Counted from the stretch's first letter, positions 24,501-36,150 are shown. The stretch: DNA of 64,000 nucleotides from Pyrus communis (GCF_963583255.1 NC_084818.1:7416149-7480148); one strand, 5' to 3'. Numbers and translations: made by a program. The notes: generated by a model not told the origin, from the letters alone.

Positions 24501-25060
24501 ATTGAAATTTCATAATATGTTTCAAAAAATCACTAGTAACTAACATAGATGATGTAAAATATAGTAACCCATAAATCCAGCTCCTTTATGCTTTTCCTCT
24601 TGTGATGCTTTTTAGGTTGGGTCAAGTCACTTCACTGTTTAGTTCCAATCAAATTACCTGTTTTGTACTTCCTTCAATTCAGATTCATATTAAGTGGAAA
24701 TCAATTTGGTAAGTTTACTTTTAACTTCCTTAAAATCTCTCCTTGGCTCTTTCCAAAAAAAACAACAGAAAAAAAACAAGAAGCTCTCTAAAAAAAATAA
24801 AACCAAACAAATACACAAAAAAATTCAACACCCCATTCCAAATTTCCGAGTGTAACTCACTTTCTTTTACAGCGAACGCGTTCCCATTTCTTTCTTTTTA
24901 GTCTTTGAGACCTCCCTCAAAACCTCACAACCAGTTCTTATCTTTCTTCCTCTCCTTGCCTTCTCTCCCATCTGAAACTTCTCTCTCTATATATTTTTAC
25001 ATAACTTTCATGGTGGTTTGATTTTCTTTTTCCAAATTTGATTTCTGTAATTGGGTTTTT
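21539..25060. other. Intergenic region upstream of the AP2-type gene
   Basis: Mostly AT-rich with no supported gene. It should include the promoter of the gene at 25103. A CT-rich stretch at about 24890-24990 followed by TATATATTTTT (24988-24998) is a candidate core promoter or 5' leader, but a choice cannot be made from sequence alone. A minimal upstream ORF (ATG at 25010, stop ending 25021) lies in the presumed leader. Confidence 0.45.
22350..22525. mobile_element. Small palindromic MITE
   Basis: The left part (TTCCATTGCACCAC, TTTTACACGA) is matched in inverted form by the right part (TTTGTGTAAAAATA, TTGGTGCAACAG). The centre, 22428-22451, is a perfect palindrome around GATTCGAATC. It is non-coding and the limits are approximate. 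Confidence 0.65.
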
Positions 25061-25102
25061 TTGTTTCAAAGATTTAAACACAGAAAAAAATTACACACAA
25101 AC

Positions 25103-28100
25103 ATGTTGGATCTTAACGTTAATTTCATCACCATAACTGAGACAAATTCTGTGGAGGTTGAAGATTCCGGGACCTCCAACTCCTCCGTCGTCAATGCCGA
25201 AGAAGCTCTGACTCCGAGCAATGCCGGAGACGAAGACTCCACCAACAACACCACTTCCTCTTTCATGTTTGATATCCTGAAGAGAGAGAAAGGTGGTCCC
25301 CGCAATTATGGGGCGGGAGACCAAGCGCAATCTATGCAGTTCGTGACGAGGTCGCTTTTTCCGGTGACCGGAGACGGTGGAGGAGGAAAGGAGGGGGAGG
25401 GGTATGGGTTGGGATTGTCGTCATCGTCCTCGCCAACGGCAAGGCCTCAGGGTCTGAAATTGTCGGTTGCCGAGTCGGGAGAGCAGACTCAGGCCGAACT
25501 GAGAGTTGTACAGCAGAAAAAACAGCCGCCCAGGAAGAGCCGCCGTGGGCCAAGATCCCGGAGCTCTGAGTACCGCGGCGTCACGTTTTACCGCAGGACA
25601 GGACGGTGGGAGTCGCATATATGGTGATCATCATCATCATCATCATTAATCATCATTAAGCTGTTTCATTAAGCAGTTAATTATCTTATCTAATCATTTT
25701 AATTTATTTATTTTCTTTTTTGGTTTGCAGGGATTGTGGGAAGCAGGTTTATTTAGGTGAGCAGATGATCATATAATTATTTTTAAGAAGATTGGATTCA
25801 TGGGTTTTGCAGGATGGGATCTAAATTGCATTGGGTTTTGTTTTGTTTTTCTTTTTTGGTAGGTGGATTTGACACTGCTCATTCTGCAGCTAGGTAGTCG
25901 GTTTTCCATTTTTATAACGAGCATAATTTGTTTACAGTCTTCTAATATTTAGCAATATTATATTTTAAACTAATCTAAACTCAGCTCACTCGGGTTTAAT
26001 GATTTTAGAGCATATGATCGAGCTGCAATCAAGTTTCGCGGAGTTGATGCCGATATCAATTTTAACCTAGGAGATTATGAGGAAGATATGAAACTGGTAC
26101 AGAATGCGACTCAGTTTTTAATGATTAAAGAGTTTGGATTGACTTCAGATTTACTTACTAATTGCCGAACTTTTTTTGGTCGAATCTTTCTAATTATAGT
26201 TATGGTCGATTAATTTTTGTAGTTGGGGGATCTGAATAAAGAAGATTTTGTGCACGCGCTTCGTCGCCATAGCACAGGAGCCTCACGTGGGAACTCAAAA
26301 TACAGAGGCGTAGCAGCAGCTGCTCTGCCTAAAAGTGGTGCCAGATGGGAAGATCTAATGGGACAAGTTCCTGGGAATAAGTGAGAACGATCCTCCCTTT
26401 AACTGAAGCTTACACACACACACACACACACACACATAAACATATATCTAATCTAATGTGTATTTTGTGTTGCTGGATTTCAGTGTCTTTGAAAAGAAGG
26501 CCGGCAAATGCAGGACCGGAAGAGAAGCAGTTGCAAACTTTGACCCTAATGTCTACGAAGGGGAGATAGTTTTACAAGCTAGCATTGAAGGTATGCGGCG
26601 AAACTAAAAAAATGTTGGTATTAGTGGTGCACAAACCAGCGTGTGAATTGATTATGAGTCCTGACCTACTAACAGGGCCAACCAAAATTCACTCGCGCGC
26701 GTGTGTGTGAATCTTTTTCTCTCGTTAAGCTAACGTCAATTTTTTCGATTTTGGTTGTCTTTAGTACTAAATGACAACATAAACAAAAAAGTCCATGGTT
26801 ACTCATGAATTGATACAATGAATTTGGTATTGATGTAAATGCAGGCAGTGGTCACAACCTTGATCTGAGCCTAGGGATTTCTCAACCTTGTTCTACTGGT
26901 AAAATGGGGAAAGGAAAATTTGGGGATTTTCAATTTCCTAAAGAGAAGCCAATGGTATGTCCTTAATTTCCTTAAAAAAAATCCTAATTTTAGTAATTTT
27001 CATGTTTTTGTCCTCTTTTTTTCTTTTTCTTATATTTATGTTGTTTTCATTTTTATTGTATTTTTTGAGATATTTTCTGAATGCATGTGGCATTCGTCAG
27101 TGAGTCCCTTTGTTGGTGGCTGTTTGATGATGATAAGTGCCAACTTGTGCAGGTTAATGGGTTTTGTTCTGCAGCTGTGGGAGTGGGACAACCCCCTCAT
27201 GTTTTAACAATGGTAGCCAAGCATCCTGCCCTATATCCAGGTTTCGTACAAAAACATGAGGTAATACTTCTCATCTCTATCATATATTGCTAACTGTTTA
27301 TTTATTTTGAGGATAGATGGACTTTTTATTCTAGTTTTTAGAAGTTTATATATACGAATGCATAAAATTATAGAGTGATGAATGAAATTGCTGAATATAA
27401 TGATTAGATGTGCGTTGAATGATTAAAAAAAAAAAAAATTTAACTGATGGGTTTGAGCTACTTAAAATGCATACATCTTATGTGATGAGTAAAGAGTAAT
27501 GTTATTCATACTGTGTTTTTGTATCACGTTTCTGTACCATCTTAGATGGCATCTGATGTGGACAACCACATCATTTAAAAATTTTGCAAAATCTAAGGAA
27601 AGAAAGAAGAAAGACTCCTCGTATACCACAGTCATCATTTAATTAACTAGTTTTTTTTTTTTAATTATTGGCTTATTAAATAATGAACCAAATTTAAAAA
27701 TCTGATTAATTCAAATGATATGGCTATCCACATCAAATGCCACCTAAGATGATATGAAAATATGGTACAACAATATGGTATGAATAGCGTTAATCACTTC
27801 TTGCTCCATCTTTATCCTCACACCTAAGTTTGTCTCCTACTTAGGCATCATCTAATTGATTAGTGGGTCGGGCAAGATTGGAATCACATCATGTCTCCTG
27901 TCTCGTCCTATATAATCTCAAAAATAATTTACATGGCACGGGTACACTGTCATGAAGAACAAGACATTTAGACAAAAAACTTATATATGTCTTTATTTCT
28001 TTGACATGGATTGCCACTACGACAGTGTACTTGTGCGGCCATACCATGTAAGTCCTCATAGAGATGAGACTCCTAACATATTTAACATGTGAGATTATTA

Positions 28101-28846
28101 TCCAATTTAATGTGTATGGTCCCCTTTTTTATTAAGACCACCAAACATGGAAGAGGACCCTGGTCATTTTTTGACTCGCATGTCTTTTGAGCCAGACCTG
28201 GATTGTCTGTCCTCTCTATCTCATATCCTTCCTATTTCTGTGATCACGGTTAAGTCACGTCAACATTTTATATTGATTTTTTTATAGAAATAATAAGACA
28301 AAAAACAATGGAAATATAAAATGTTAACGTGGCTTAACCGTGATCACATAAATAGAAGGGGATGGGAAGGGTATGGGATGGGATGGGGAAGACAGACAAT
28401 CCAGGTCCTTTTTGAGCCCCCTCACCAGATTGAAGGTGAGTGAAGAAAAATAATAGATAATTATGTCATTTCCCTTGCATCAATTCGTAAAGGTTGCTAT
28501 GCAGGTGAAACGATCCAGATCAGACATTTTATTCGCAAAATACGTTTCAAATTAGTCTATACTAATTAACCTAAACCTTTTCTTGCAGGAAATGGCTTCA
28601 GGTCATAACAGATTGCAACCAATTTCTTCGCCGAGATACACAAACTGGGCATGGCAAGTTCATGGAAACAGCAACAATGTCAGCCCAATGCAAGTGTATT
28701 CCATTGCAGCATCATCAGGATTCCCATCTTCCACAGCTACTACACCTCCATCAGCTACTTACCTTCCTCCGAACCTCCAAGACGGTAGTGCTTCCGCCTG
28801 CAACGTCCGCCGCCTTCCTTTCCCAGCCGCATCCAGCATGTACTAG
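25103..28846 (+). CDS. APETALA2/TOE-type transcription factor with defective second AP2 domain
   Basis: Predicted 468-aa nuclear regulator of the miR172-controlled AP2 clade (flowering time and floral organ identity in known members). Exons: 25103-25623, 25731-25756, 25863-25893, 26009-26096, 26223-26380, 26484-26590, 26845-26954, 27153-27260, 28589-28846; the frame is continuous. The start at 25103 gives the family N-terminus MLDLN; an in-frame ATG at 25061 would add 14 residues. A basic signal ([17 protein letters not shown]) precedes AP2 domain 1, which is complete ([41 protein letters not shown]). Domain 2 starts KYRGV but then has [18 protein letters not shown] and lacks the whole YLG..EVEAAR exon. 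An EAR-like LDLSLGI follows, and the last exon codes AASSGF over the miR172 site. No stop or frameshift occurs, so the gene may be expressed, but DNA binding by domain 2 is doubtful. Confidence 0.9.
27493..27797. mobile_element. MITE in the last intron of the AP2-type gene
   Basis: Left end GTAATGTTATTCATACTG and CATCTTAGATGGCATCTGAT are matched in inverted form on the right by ATCAAATGCCACCTAAGATG and GGTATGAATAGCGTTAA. It is about 300 bp, AT-rich and non-coding. The precise target duplication is not settled. Confidence 0.7.
28194..28409. mobile_element. MULE-type MITE, copy 2, 9-bp TSD TTTTGAGCC
   Basis: Ends AGACCTGGATTGTCTGTC and the inverse of AGGACCTGGATTGTCTGTC are flanked by TTTTGAGCC at 28185-28193 and 28410-28418. 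The core (CACGGTTAAGTCACGTCAAC and its inverse) matches copy 1 at 8229. It sits in the last intron of the AP2-type gene, 180 bp before the final exon. Confidence 0.85.
28704..28724 (+). promoter_or_regulatory. miR172 target site in the AP2-type mRNA
   Basis: The 19 central bases TGCAGCATCATCAGGATTC match the known miR172 target of AP2/TOE genes. Only the two outermost positions differ from the usual CTGCAG..GATTCT form. It lies in the last exon and encodes AASSGF, as in the family. It implies post-transcriptional control by miR172. Confidence 0.93.
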
Positions 28847-29067
28847 TGCTTTTGAAAGGCTGGCTAGGTCGTGAGCAAATGTATTAGTTTGTAATGTGCA
28901 GAGATGTTAATTTTTCGTTTCGAATGTGTTTCACATTATCAAACAGAGTGGTATGTAATATCACCTAACATTGTCCTTGTAATTGTTGGGCCGGCCCAGG
29001 CCCTGGCAGGGTGATCGTTCGGAGCTCAAAATAATTTGGGGCATCAAAAAAATTAATATATGTTTTC

Positions 29068-29352
29068 ATAAGAGTATAAATTTATAAAATTTTAGTTCAA
29101 TGACAAATAAATTTAACTAGAATTGATGGCTTTGTTGTTTGAAATTAATGAGAAGGTCTTGGGTTCAAAACATCATGTGTGCTTATTCACTATTTAATTT
29201 TTACAAATTTCTTTTCATAAGAGTATAAATATATAAAATTTGACTAAATGATCAAGAAGTTTAATTAGAATCAATGGTTTTTGTTGTTTAAAATTAACGA
29301 GAGGTTCTTAATTCGAAATGCTAAGTGCATATTTATTCTTTTCAATTTTTAC
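29068..29352. repeat. Diverged tandem repeat of about 145 bp, two copies
   Basis: Two successive copies begin CATAAGAGTATAAAT (about 29068 and 29217). They share AAATTT..AACTAGAAT/AATTAGAAT, TTGTTGTTTGAAATTAA or TTGTTGTTTAAAATTAA, and TTTTTACAAATTT or TTTTTACGAATTT. Divergence is moderate, so the duplication is old. Confidence 0.75.
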
Positions 29353-30552
29353 GAATTTTTGTTTGATTGTTAATTTATATTTAATTAGTAGCTAATAGCT
29401 GTGTGGATTCTTATTTTTAAACATTTGTTCCAATTCAAGTCTAATCTTCAACAAAGAGTAATGTGTTGGCTAAATTTTTAGATCAAATTTCCAAATCATA
29501 TGACGTGTCATAAAAAAAAATAATTTAATACCCATTTGTTACTTAGACATATTGACAATACTAAAAAACTTCATTATTTTTTTAGTCTCATATTGACATG
29601 GTTAGTAAATAAGAAAAAACACCTCACGATTTATACAAAAACACTTTAAAAGTTCAGATGGAAAACAAAACTCATATTTAACTACTTGTAACCCCGGAGT
29701 TTTTTTGTTTCCTTCTCACGATACAAAATAAATTAGTTTTTTTCTGTATTTCTAAATTGTTAAGTTTGAAGTGCTTTTATAAGTATAATTTTATCGATGT
29801 CTTACATGTGAAAACAAATAATTTTCTTATATAAAGTGAGGGCACATTTTTTAGCGTCGCTCCAGACCTCAAAAATCTCCAGACCGCCCTACTGTTGTAT
29901 ATGAGCTTCAGTTTTAAGTAAACGGTTATATCTTTCCAGTTGCGAAGGTGGAATGCATGAGGAAAAGAAACTTGTATGTTACCAGAAGTTTCTCATGTAT
30001 GATTGTCACATCGGCATGAGAAAGTATACATCAATTGGCTCATATTAACACATAATTATTTGTTAATACCACAATTTTAAAAATCATTACATAGTAGGCC
30101 GATGGAAAGGGGCGTAGTGCCTTGATACTTAGGCGGAAGTCTGGCGGTTTTTTTTTATATATTTAATAAAATATATTATATAACGCTAGTGTCTTGGGCT
30201 TAATTAAGGCGGATAGTTAGGTTGCTGCTTAGCCAATTTTTCAAAGACTCTTTAATACTATATTTGACATATCAATTATGTCTTTTATTCATATTATAAC
30301 GCGTATTTAAAGTCTCTGACCAACCTTCTGACATGCAAGAAGCTTGAATTCAATTTGTTAGTTATGTTCTGTGCGTTGGGTGAGCTTCAATAAGTTTCAA
30401 GGCATCCAAGTTGCATGCTAGAAAGAAGGGTGGTAGTTTGGATCCTGATGCTCATCAACCTTGACCTTGAACCCTGAACTAGAATCAACGTAACATTTAT
30501 TTAAATCTTTAAGCACCTATGAATATAGCTTTAATATGGTAATTAGTAAACA

Positions 30553-30640
30553 TAAATGGCTTGTAACTCAATTGGTTAAAAATCTTTGCTTTTAAATCTG
30601 AGGTCTTGTGTTCGAATCTCCCTCCCCGTAATTTAGTGTT
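30553..30640 (+). mobile_element. tRNA-derived SINE-like promoter head
   Basis: An A-box-like TGGCTTGTAACTCAATTGG is followed at tRNA-like spacing by a B-box-like GTGTTCGAATCTC at 30608-30620. The stretch does not fold as a complete tRNA, since acceptor and anticodon arms are not evident. A SINE 5' head is therefore the better reading. Confidence 0.5.
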
Positions 30641-31360
30641 TACTTACTTTAGGTAGATGGCGTTTTACTGCAATGACAGATAGCAATTATGCCCATGCAC
30701 CATGGTGTTGGTTCATCTCTACCGATTTCCCTCCATCCTAACTACTAACTATTTAACTTACTAACGTTATCGTTTGCGTGTATGATCTTTCAATGATGAT
30801 AAAGAAAATGAACGGTTCCGATTATAATGTTTGGACGGTAAACGTTCATTAATCACAAGTAAGAGGACAAGTAAGTCCCCCATGAGACACAAGCATTAAT
30901 ATCCTTAATTCAAACCTTAATTAGGTAATGTGTACACTAATTTTTAACTCAGCTTGCTTAAAAGAAGTTGTATATTTTGGCTTGTTGAAGCGTATTATGT
31001 TTCACAACATAAGAATATAACCACTTAGGGCGTGTTTATTAACGCAGAAACATAATGGCTAGAAAGAGGTCATTTAAACAGCACTGACGAAATGTATTAT
31101 ACTTGGCATTTCAGTTTTTCATTACAAGGGAAAACTAACTAAATCGAACAATGTGTTCTATTTATATCACGAGACATTGAGTACGATACACCACGATATG
31201 GTTAGGCCTAATCGTAGTCCAACCAAGCCCTCCACTGAAAAAAATTTCCAACATATATATTTTAAAATTCATATTTGTTCTTGAAATCGATTAAAACCCA
31301 AGTCACATTCCTATATAAGATAAACGAAATAAATGCAATTTGGTCGATAAATGAGAGACG

Positions 31361-32579
31361 TGTCACATCCCGGTCCGAGGTGGATCACTTCCCGGGCTCG
31401 CTCCACCATCGTAGTACGATATTGTCCGCTTTGGGCCCCCAGCACTGTTAGAACCAATCAAATGTCAAGTGTATAATATATAACAATTTGCACAGTTTTA
31501 TTTCAAATGGAAAAACTCAACGACAAATACAATATATTAAAACATAAACACTTAATGAAATTATATATAAAATCACTAACTTGTTCCTTGAAGATAGAGG
31601 CTTGCAGAAGCAATCTCCTAAGACAGAAATTCGTCCTTACACCAGTGCAGCAGTTCAATGGACGTCTATCTTGCAAGATACAACTATCTAATCCAAGTTC
31701 TTGCACTCGAACTCGGATTCTTGGCGAATTAGTTGTGGTGTTTCTCTATGAAGTGTGAAGGATTCGATGGAAAAAATTGTTCTTCTTGTTTCTGATTCGA
31801 CAACCATATATATAATGGTGTAAATGAGCAGTTGAAACCGTTCATGTAATCAGTTTTATCCTTTCAGAAAAAACTGAATGCAAAAATCAAAAACATAAAA
31901 ATGATACTTGGGTTTTTCGTCCATCCGAGCCCCAAAGCCCAAGGCCCATCTTTGAAATTTAATATATGCACCCAAACCCTCCAAGTCCAAGGCCTAAGGT
32001 CCATGGCTTTGGCCCAATTTATTTCAAATTATAAGTGAGTGAACTCACTTATAAAGAAGAAGTTATAAAGCTGTTTGGGCGATGTGGGACTTGGAGTCCC
32101 ACACAAAACTCAAGTTCCAACAAGCACATCCTCACGGTTTTGTTTCTGGGAACTCACATAAGAACTTCCCGATGGGTCACCCATCCTGGAAATGCTTTCG
32201 CGCGCTACTTGCTTAACTTCGGAGTTCCGATGGAACTCGAAGCCAGTGAGTTCCCAAAATGTCTCGTGCTAGGTAGGGATGAGAATATACATATAAGGAT
32301 CACACCCCGGGGCGGGTCACTTCCCCGGCCCGCTCCACCACCGTAGCACGATATTATCCGCTTTGGACCCCCAACACACCCTCACAGTTTTGTTTCTGGG
32401 AACTCACATGAGAACTTCCCGATGGGTCACCCATCCTGGGAATGCTCTCGCGCACTACTCGCTTAACTTCAGAATTCTGATGGAACCCGAAGCCAGTGAG
32501 CTCCCAAAAGGCCTCGTGCTAGATAGGAATAGAAATATACATATAAAAATCACATCCCTAGACGATGTGGGATATCACA
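31361..32579 (-). mobile_element. Cassandra TRIM: two tandem LTR units (minus strand), one interrupted
   Basis: On the minus strand the block starts TGTGATATCCCACATCG (32579) and ends GGATGTGACA (31361), as in the Cassandra LTR. Unit 2 is about 32300-32579. Unit 1 is 31361-31445 plus 32128-32299, split by another solo LTR. Each unit has a 5S-like segment (minus of GGGTCACCCATCCTGG and TTAACTTCGGAGTTCCGATGG, or close). There is no internal domain between the units; they meet at a TCACACCCC/TCACATCCC-type sequence. The flanks share AGACG (31356-31360 and 32579-32583, using the last base of the element), a probable target duplication. Confidence 0.82.
31446..32122 (-). mobile_element. Solo LTR nested in Cassandra, 5-bp TSD AGCAC
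   Basis: A 677-bp segment with TG..CA ends (TGTTAGAACC on the left, GGTTCCAACA-like on the right) is flanked by AGCAC at 31441-31445 and 32123-32127. Read on the minus strand it begins TGTTGGAACTTGAG and soon has GGGACTCCAAGTCCCACATC, a common start of plant LTRs. A TATATATATGG on the minus strand near 31807 could be its TATA box. The family is not identified, but Copia-type is plausible. Confidence 0.85.
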
Positions 32580-33592
32580 GACGACTATTTGATCTACGGT
32601 CGTAAATAGACCAAATTGAATATCATGCTCAAACTTAACTTGTGTAATTTCTTTTTGAGCTCGGGCTGCTTTTTGTACAAGTTAAATAATTCCAAGCATG
32701 ATACTAAACTCAAGTTGTATCGAATTTATTTGTGTTGTAAGAAATTAACACAGATTGTCACGTATTTTATTGTTAATAAATAATTTGTAGTATATAAAAA
32801 AAAATACTAAAGATTCTTTTTTAAAAGTGAAATTCTTCATGAACTTTCTATTATATTTTTTGTACAATGTTGACATGAAAATTAATGTTAAACTGTAAGA
32901 TAGTAAATAGTCTATAATAAGTTCCACTTTAAGATAGTGTCTTTAGCGTTTTTCATTAAATAAATATAACAAAAAATATTTTAGAATATACCAATAAAAT
33001 CTTAATAAAATTTCTTAATTGGTCAGAAAAATAAAACATGGAATAATAAATAAATTGAACATAAACTTATTAGTAAAAGACTTGTAATTTAGTTAGTTCA
33101 GAATATTCACATTTTGCAATATAGGTTTCAAGTTCAACTCTTTTTCTTTCAATGTGATTTCGAACTGTTTCAAGCTGATTATAACCCTAATTTGCTTTAG
33201 TAATATTTTATCTTTTTTTTTTTTATAATTTTTTTGTAAACCAAAAACGTTATATATTAGAGATTTAGCTTTTATATTTACAATTATTTATTACAACCAT
33301 CGTCTCAATAGTATACAAATTATGTGAGTAAACCAAAAAGGTTATATATTAGAGGTTTAGCTCTTATATTTACAATTATTTAGTACAATCACCGTCTCAA
33401 ATAATTAGTATAAATAATGTGAATATATGTATTAATTATAATAGGTAAATTATAAACATATCGTTTTTCCCATGTGGGAAAATCGTACTTAAAAATTGTC
33501 CATGGATAAACCCCACGAGTAGCCAGCAGTAACTCAGTAGCAACTCGCAACTCAGTCTTCTTCTCCAAAACCCCCAAAACCCCGAAACCAAA
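32580..33592. other. Intergenic, with a tandem repeat before the RRG-type gene
   Basis: AT-rich DNA without a gene. Positions 33237-33327 and 33329-33422 are two similar copies of about 92 bp (TAAACCAAAAACGTTATATA or TAAACCAAAAAGGTTATATA, TTATATTTACAATTATTTA, CCGTCTCAA or similar). The last 170 bases should contain the promoter or leader of the next gene. Confidence 0.6.
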
Positions 33593-35963
33593 ATGCGGCG
33601 CGCCATAGACGCCCACCTCAAGGCGGCGCGTCTCTTTCCCTCCTTATCATACTTCTCTTCTTCCTACTCACCGTCTACGCCTCGCGTCACCGTCAGTGCA
33701 ATCCTAACCCTAGCTCATCCCCACGCTCCTTCCATTTCCAAAACGCTGAACCTCCACTCGATAACAATTTCCTCCTGCTCTTCGATTCTCAGAAACCACG
33801 GCGTCGCCTCCAATTTTGGCCTCGCCGTCGTGCGCTGCGTTTCGTCGGTCCCGCATGCCGATACATTGGAGTGGAACGAGCCGGTTTCGTGCTCGGAGGT
33901 CGGCGATGGCCACAAAGCCCCCGTGGACGAAGACTCCAAGCCCTCGATTCCTGTCCGAGCATACTTCTTCTCCACCAGGTTCTGTTTTCGGATCTTTCAT
34001 TTTTTTGAATTTAGTAACTTTTTGTTTCGAAATTGTCCCAGAAATGTTTGGGAATGAAAAGGCAGAGGATTTCACTAGTTTAGTGTTCATATTGTTTAGG
34101 ATCAGAGTGTGAATTCTGTGATTCTACTTGGTTTTTATAATTTGCAAGTATCTTTGTCAAATGTAGTGTCGATTTAAGAAGCTTGGTAGAGCAGAACAGG
34201 CTGAATTTCATCCCACCTACATCGCGAATGACTAATTATGTTGTTTTTAAGTTCGGGGAGCTTTCCGATTCTAACGATGTAAGTTTGCTGCATTTTTCTT
34301 TGATTTCCAGTGATTTCGGCTCTGATTTGGTTTCTTTTCTTAACAAAGAAAGGGATAATAAGACCCTTTCTGCAGATGGGATAATCTTGTACCTTTTACC
34401 GCTTCCTGCATTTTACCTACATTTTCTGTATTTGCCCGAAAAAAATGATACTATAAGTTGAATGCAGTTTCTATGTTTCAGGGTTTGGGCCTTAGTTTAA
34501 GTGGGAGTGACTGTTGCTACATGGTAGTCTTTCAGTATGGCTCCATTGTCTTGTTCAATGTCCGTGAAAAAGATATTGATGGGTATTTGAAAATCGTGGA
34601 AAAACACGCATCAGGATCGCTGCCTGAAATGAGAAAGGATGGTGAGACTGTATAAACAAAATTATATCCTTTCAGATAAGAAGTTTATGAATTCTGCACT
34701 ATCTGATTCATTTCGTTAATCTTTCTGTTCTGTACACAGACATTCCATGTTGTGTTATAGCTAAGAAAGTTTTTTATTGACTGAGTATTCATGCTGGGCT
34801 CAATTGTTTTTTTTATTTTTTATTTCTTGGTCAATCAATATTGTTGGACTGCAACCTTCGTTAATTTTAACGTTGCAAAGTAAAATTTTCTGTTTTCTGC
34901 TTCATTATTGCTGCTCCAGTGGTTGTGGATTACAATTTTTGGGATAGTTTTCACATCTGAACTTTTATTTTGTTATGAAATCAGAGTATGAGGTGAGAGA
35001 GAACCCCACTTTGCATACATGGATGGAAGGTGGATTAGATTACATAATGTTGCAGTACTTGAATGTTGATGGAATCCGTACTATTGGTAGTGTTCTAGGT
35101 CAAAGTATTGCGCTTGATTACTATGTGCGCCAGGTATATCTGCTGTGCATAATCTTGGGAACTTCAACTTTGTGAAAACGTAACTTGATGATTTATCTCA
35201 GAACTCTGTTTCTTCTTTTAGGTTGATGGAATGGTTGCCGAGTTTACGGACATTAATCGTGAAATGGAAACTACTGGGAAGTTTAAAATGAAGAGGAAGA
35301 AACTGTTTCAGTTAGTGGGAAAGGCAAATTCCAATCTTGCTGATGTGATTCTTAAGCTCGGACTCTTTGAGAGGTAATAATTTTAAATCCATACTGCAGT
35401 TACCAATCTGAAATTTGGTTTTGGATAACAGTGATCCTCCGTAAGACGGGCATAATGTTATCTGCATGTATGGTTACGATTGACAGGAAAAGTAATGAAT
35501 CAGAAGACAAAAAACCCTTTCTGCTATTCTTTTTCACCCATCTGAGAAGGTTTTAGTTTCTTGACATGTTTAATCCAACTAATGAAAAATTGATTGACTT
35601 TACAGATCGGATATTGCCTGGAAGGATGCCAAATATGCACAGATATGGGAATATCTCAGGGATGAATTTGAGTTGACTCAGAGATTTGCAAGTCTTGATT
35701 TTAAGTTGAAGTTTGTGGAGGTACACAAAACAAATTATTCTCAATACTGGTTTACTAAATCTGGTGAACTACTTTTCAACTGCTGTGGATGTTGTGCTGA
35801 CATCTTGTTTTCTTCGTTGCAGCACAATATTCGTTTTCTTCAGGAAATTCTTCAAAACAGGAAGTCAGATTTCTTGGAATGGCTCATCATTGCGTTAATA
35901 GGTGCTGAAATTCTTCTCTCCCTTTACGACATTGTCCACAGGTCGGCACTTGCTTCGCTTTAG
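33593..35963 (+). CDS. DUF155 protein, RETARDED ROOT GROWTH (RRG/RRL) type
   Basis: Predicted 404-aa protein from seven exons: 33593-33978, 34167-34278, 34482-34641, 34985-35133, 35222-35373, 35606-35720, 35823-35963. All borders are GT/AG and the sum is an exact number of codons. The N-terminus (MRRAIDAHLKAARLFPSLSY, then Ser-rich, with Arg and without acidic residues) looks like a mitochondrial presequence. The central DUF155 region shows PVRAYFFST, MVVFQYGSIVLFN, LDYIMLQYLNVDGIRTIGSV and DGMVAEFTDINREME. The C-terminus has FLEWLIIALIGAEILLSLYD, one likely membrane anchor, as in yeast RMD1-like proteins. In Arabidopsis, RRG is a mitochondrial protein needed for cell division in the root meristem. 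Whether this is the RRG or the RRL orthologue is not decided. Confidence 0.9.
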
Positions 35964-36150
35964 CCCCAGGATCGATGATGCACGAAGTCGAATGTGCCCC
36001 TATACAATGTCCTGGTCACTGTATATCTTACAGCCCCCCTCAAATTTGTTGCTTTCTGCTTAGTTGAATTGTGTAATTACGACTTGAATTGATCTTATGA
36101 TCTGATAAATAAATCATAGATTTTGTATTGCTGTTTTCCTCATGTCAGTT
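35964..36150 (+). other. RRG-type gene 3' UTR
   Basis: The sequence after the stop reaches a likely polyadenylation signal AATAAATC at about 36107. The minus-strand F-box gene ends at 36262, so the two genes converge with about 300 bases between their stops. Confidence 0.5.

Larger units (their letters stand above)
28847..31360. other. AP2 gene 3' flank and intergenic DNA with repeats
   Basis: The first 130 bases or so are the probable 3' UTR. After that the DNA is AT-rich with no supported gene. It includes the tandem repeat at 29068-29352 and the SINE-like stretch at 30553-30640. Confidence 0.6.

Noticed and set aside
30553..30640. A tRNA gene
   Set aside because: A- and B-box-like motifs are present, but no acceptor stem or anticodon arm could be folded. 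A SINE head fits better.
34183..34461. 92-codon ORF as a separate gene
   Set aside because: It is exon 2 of the DUF155 gene read through into its intron.
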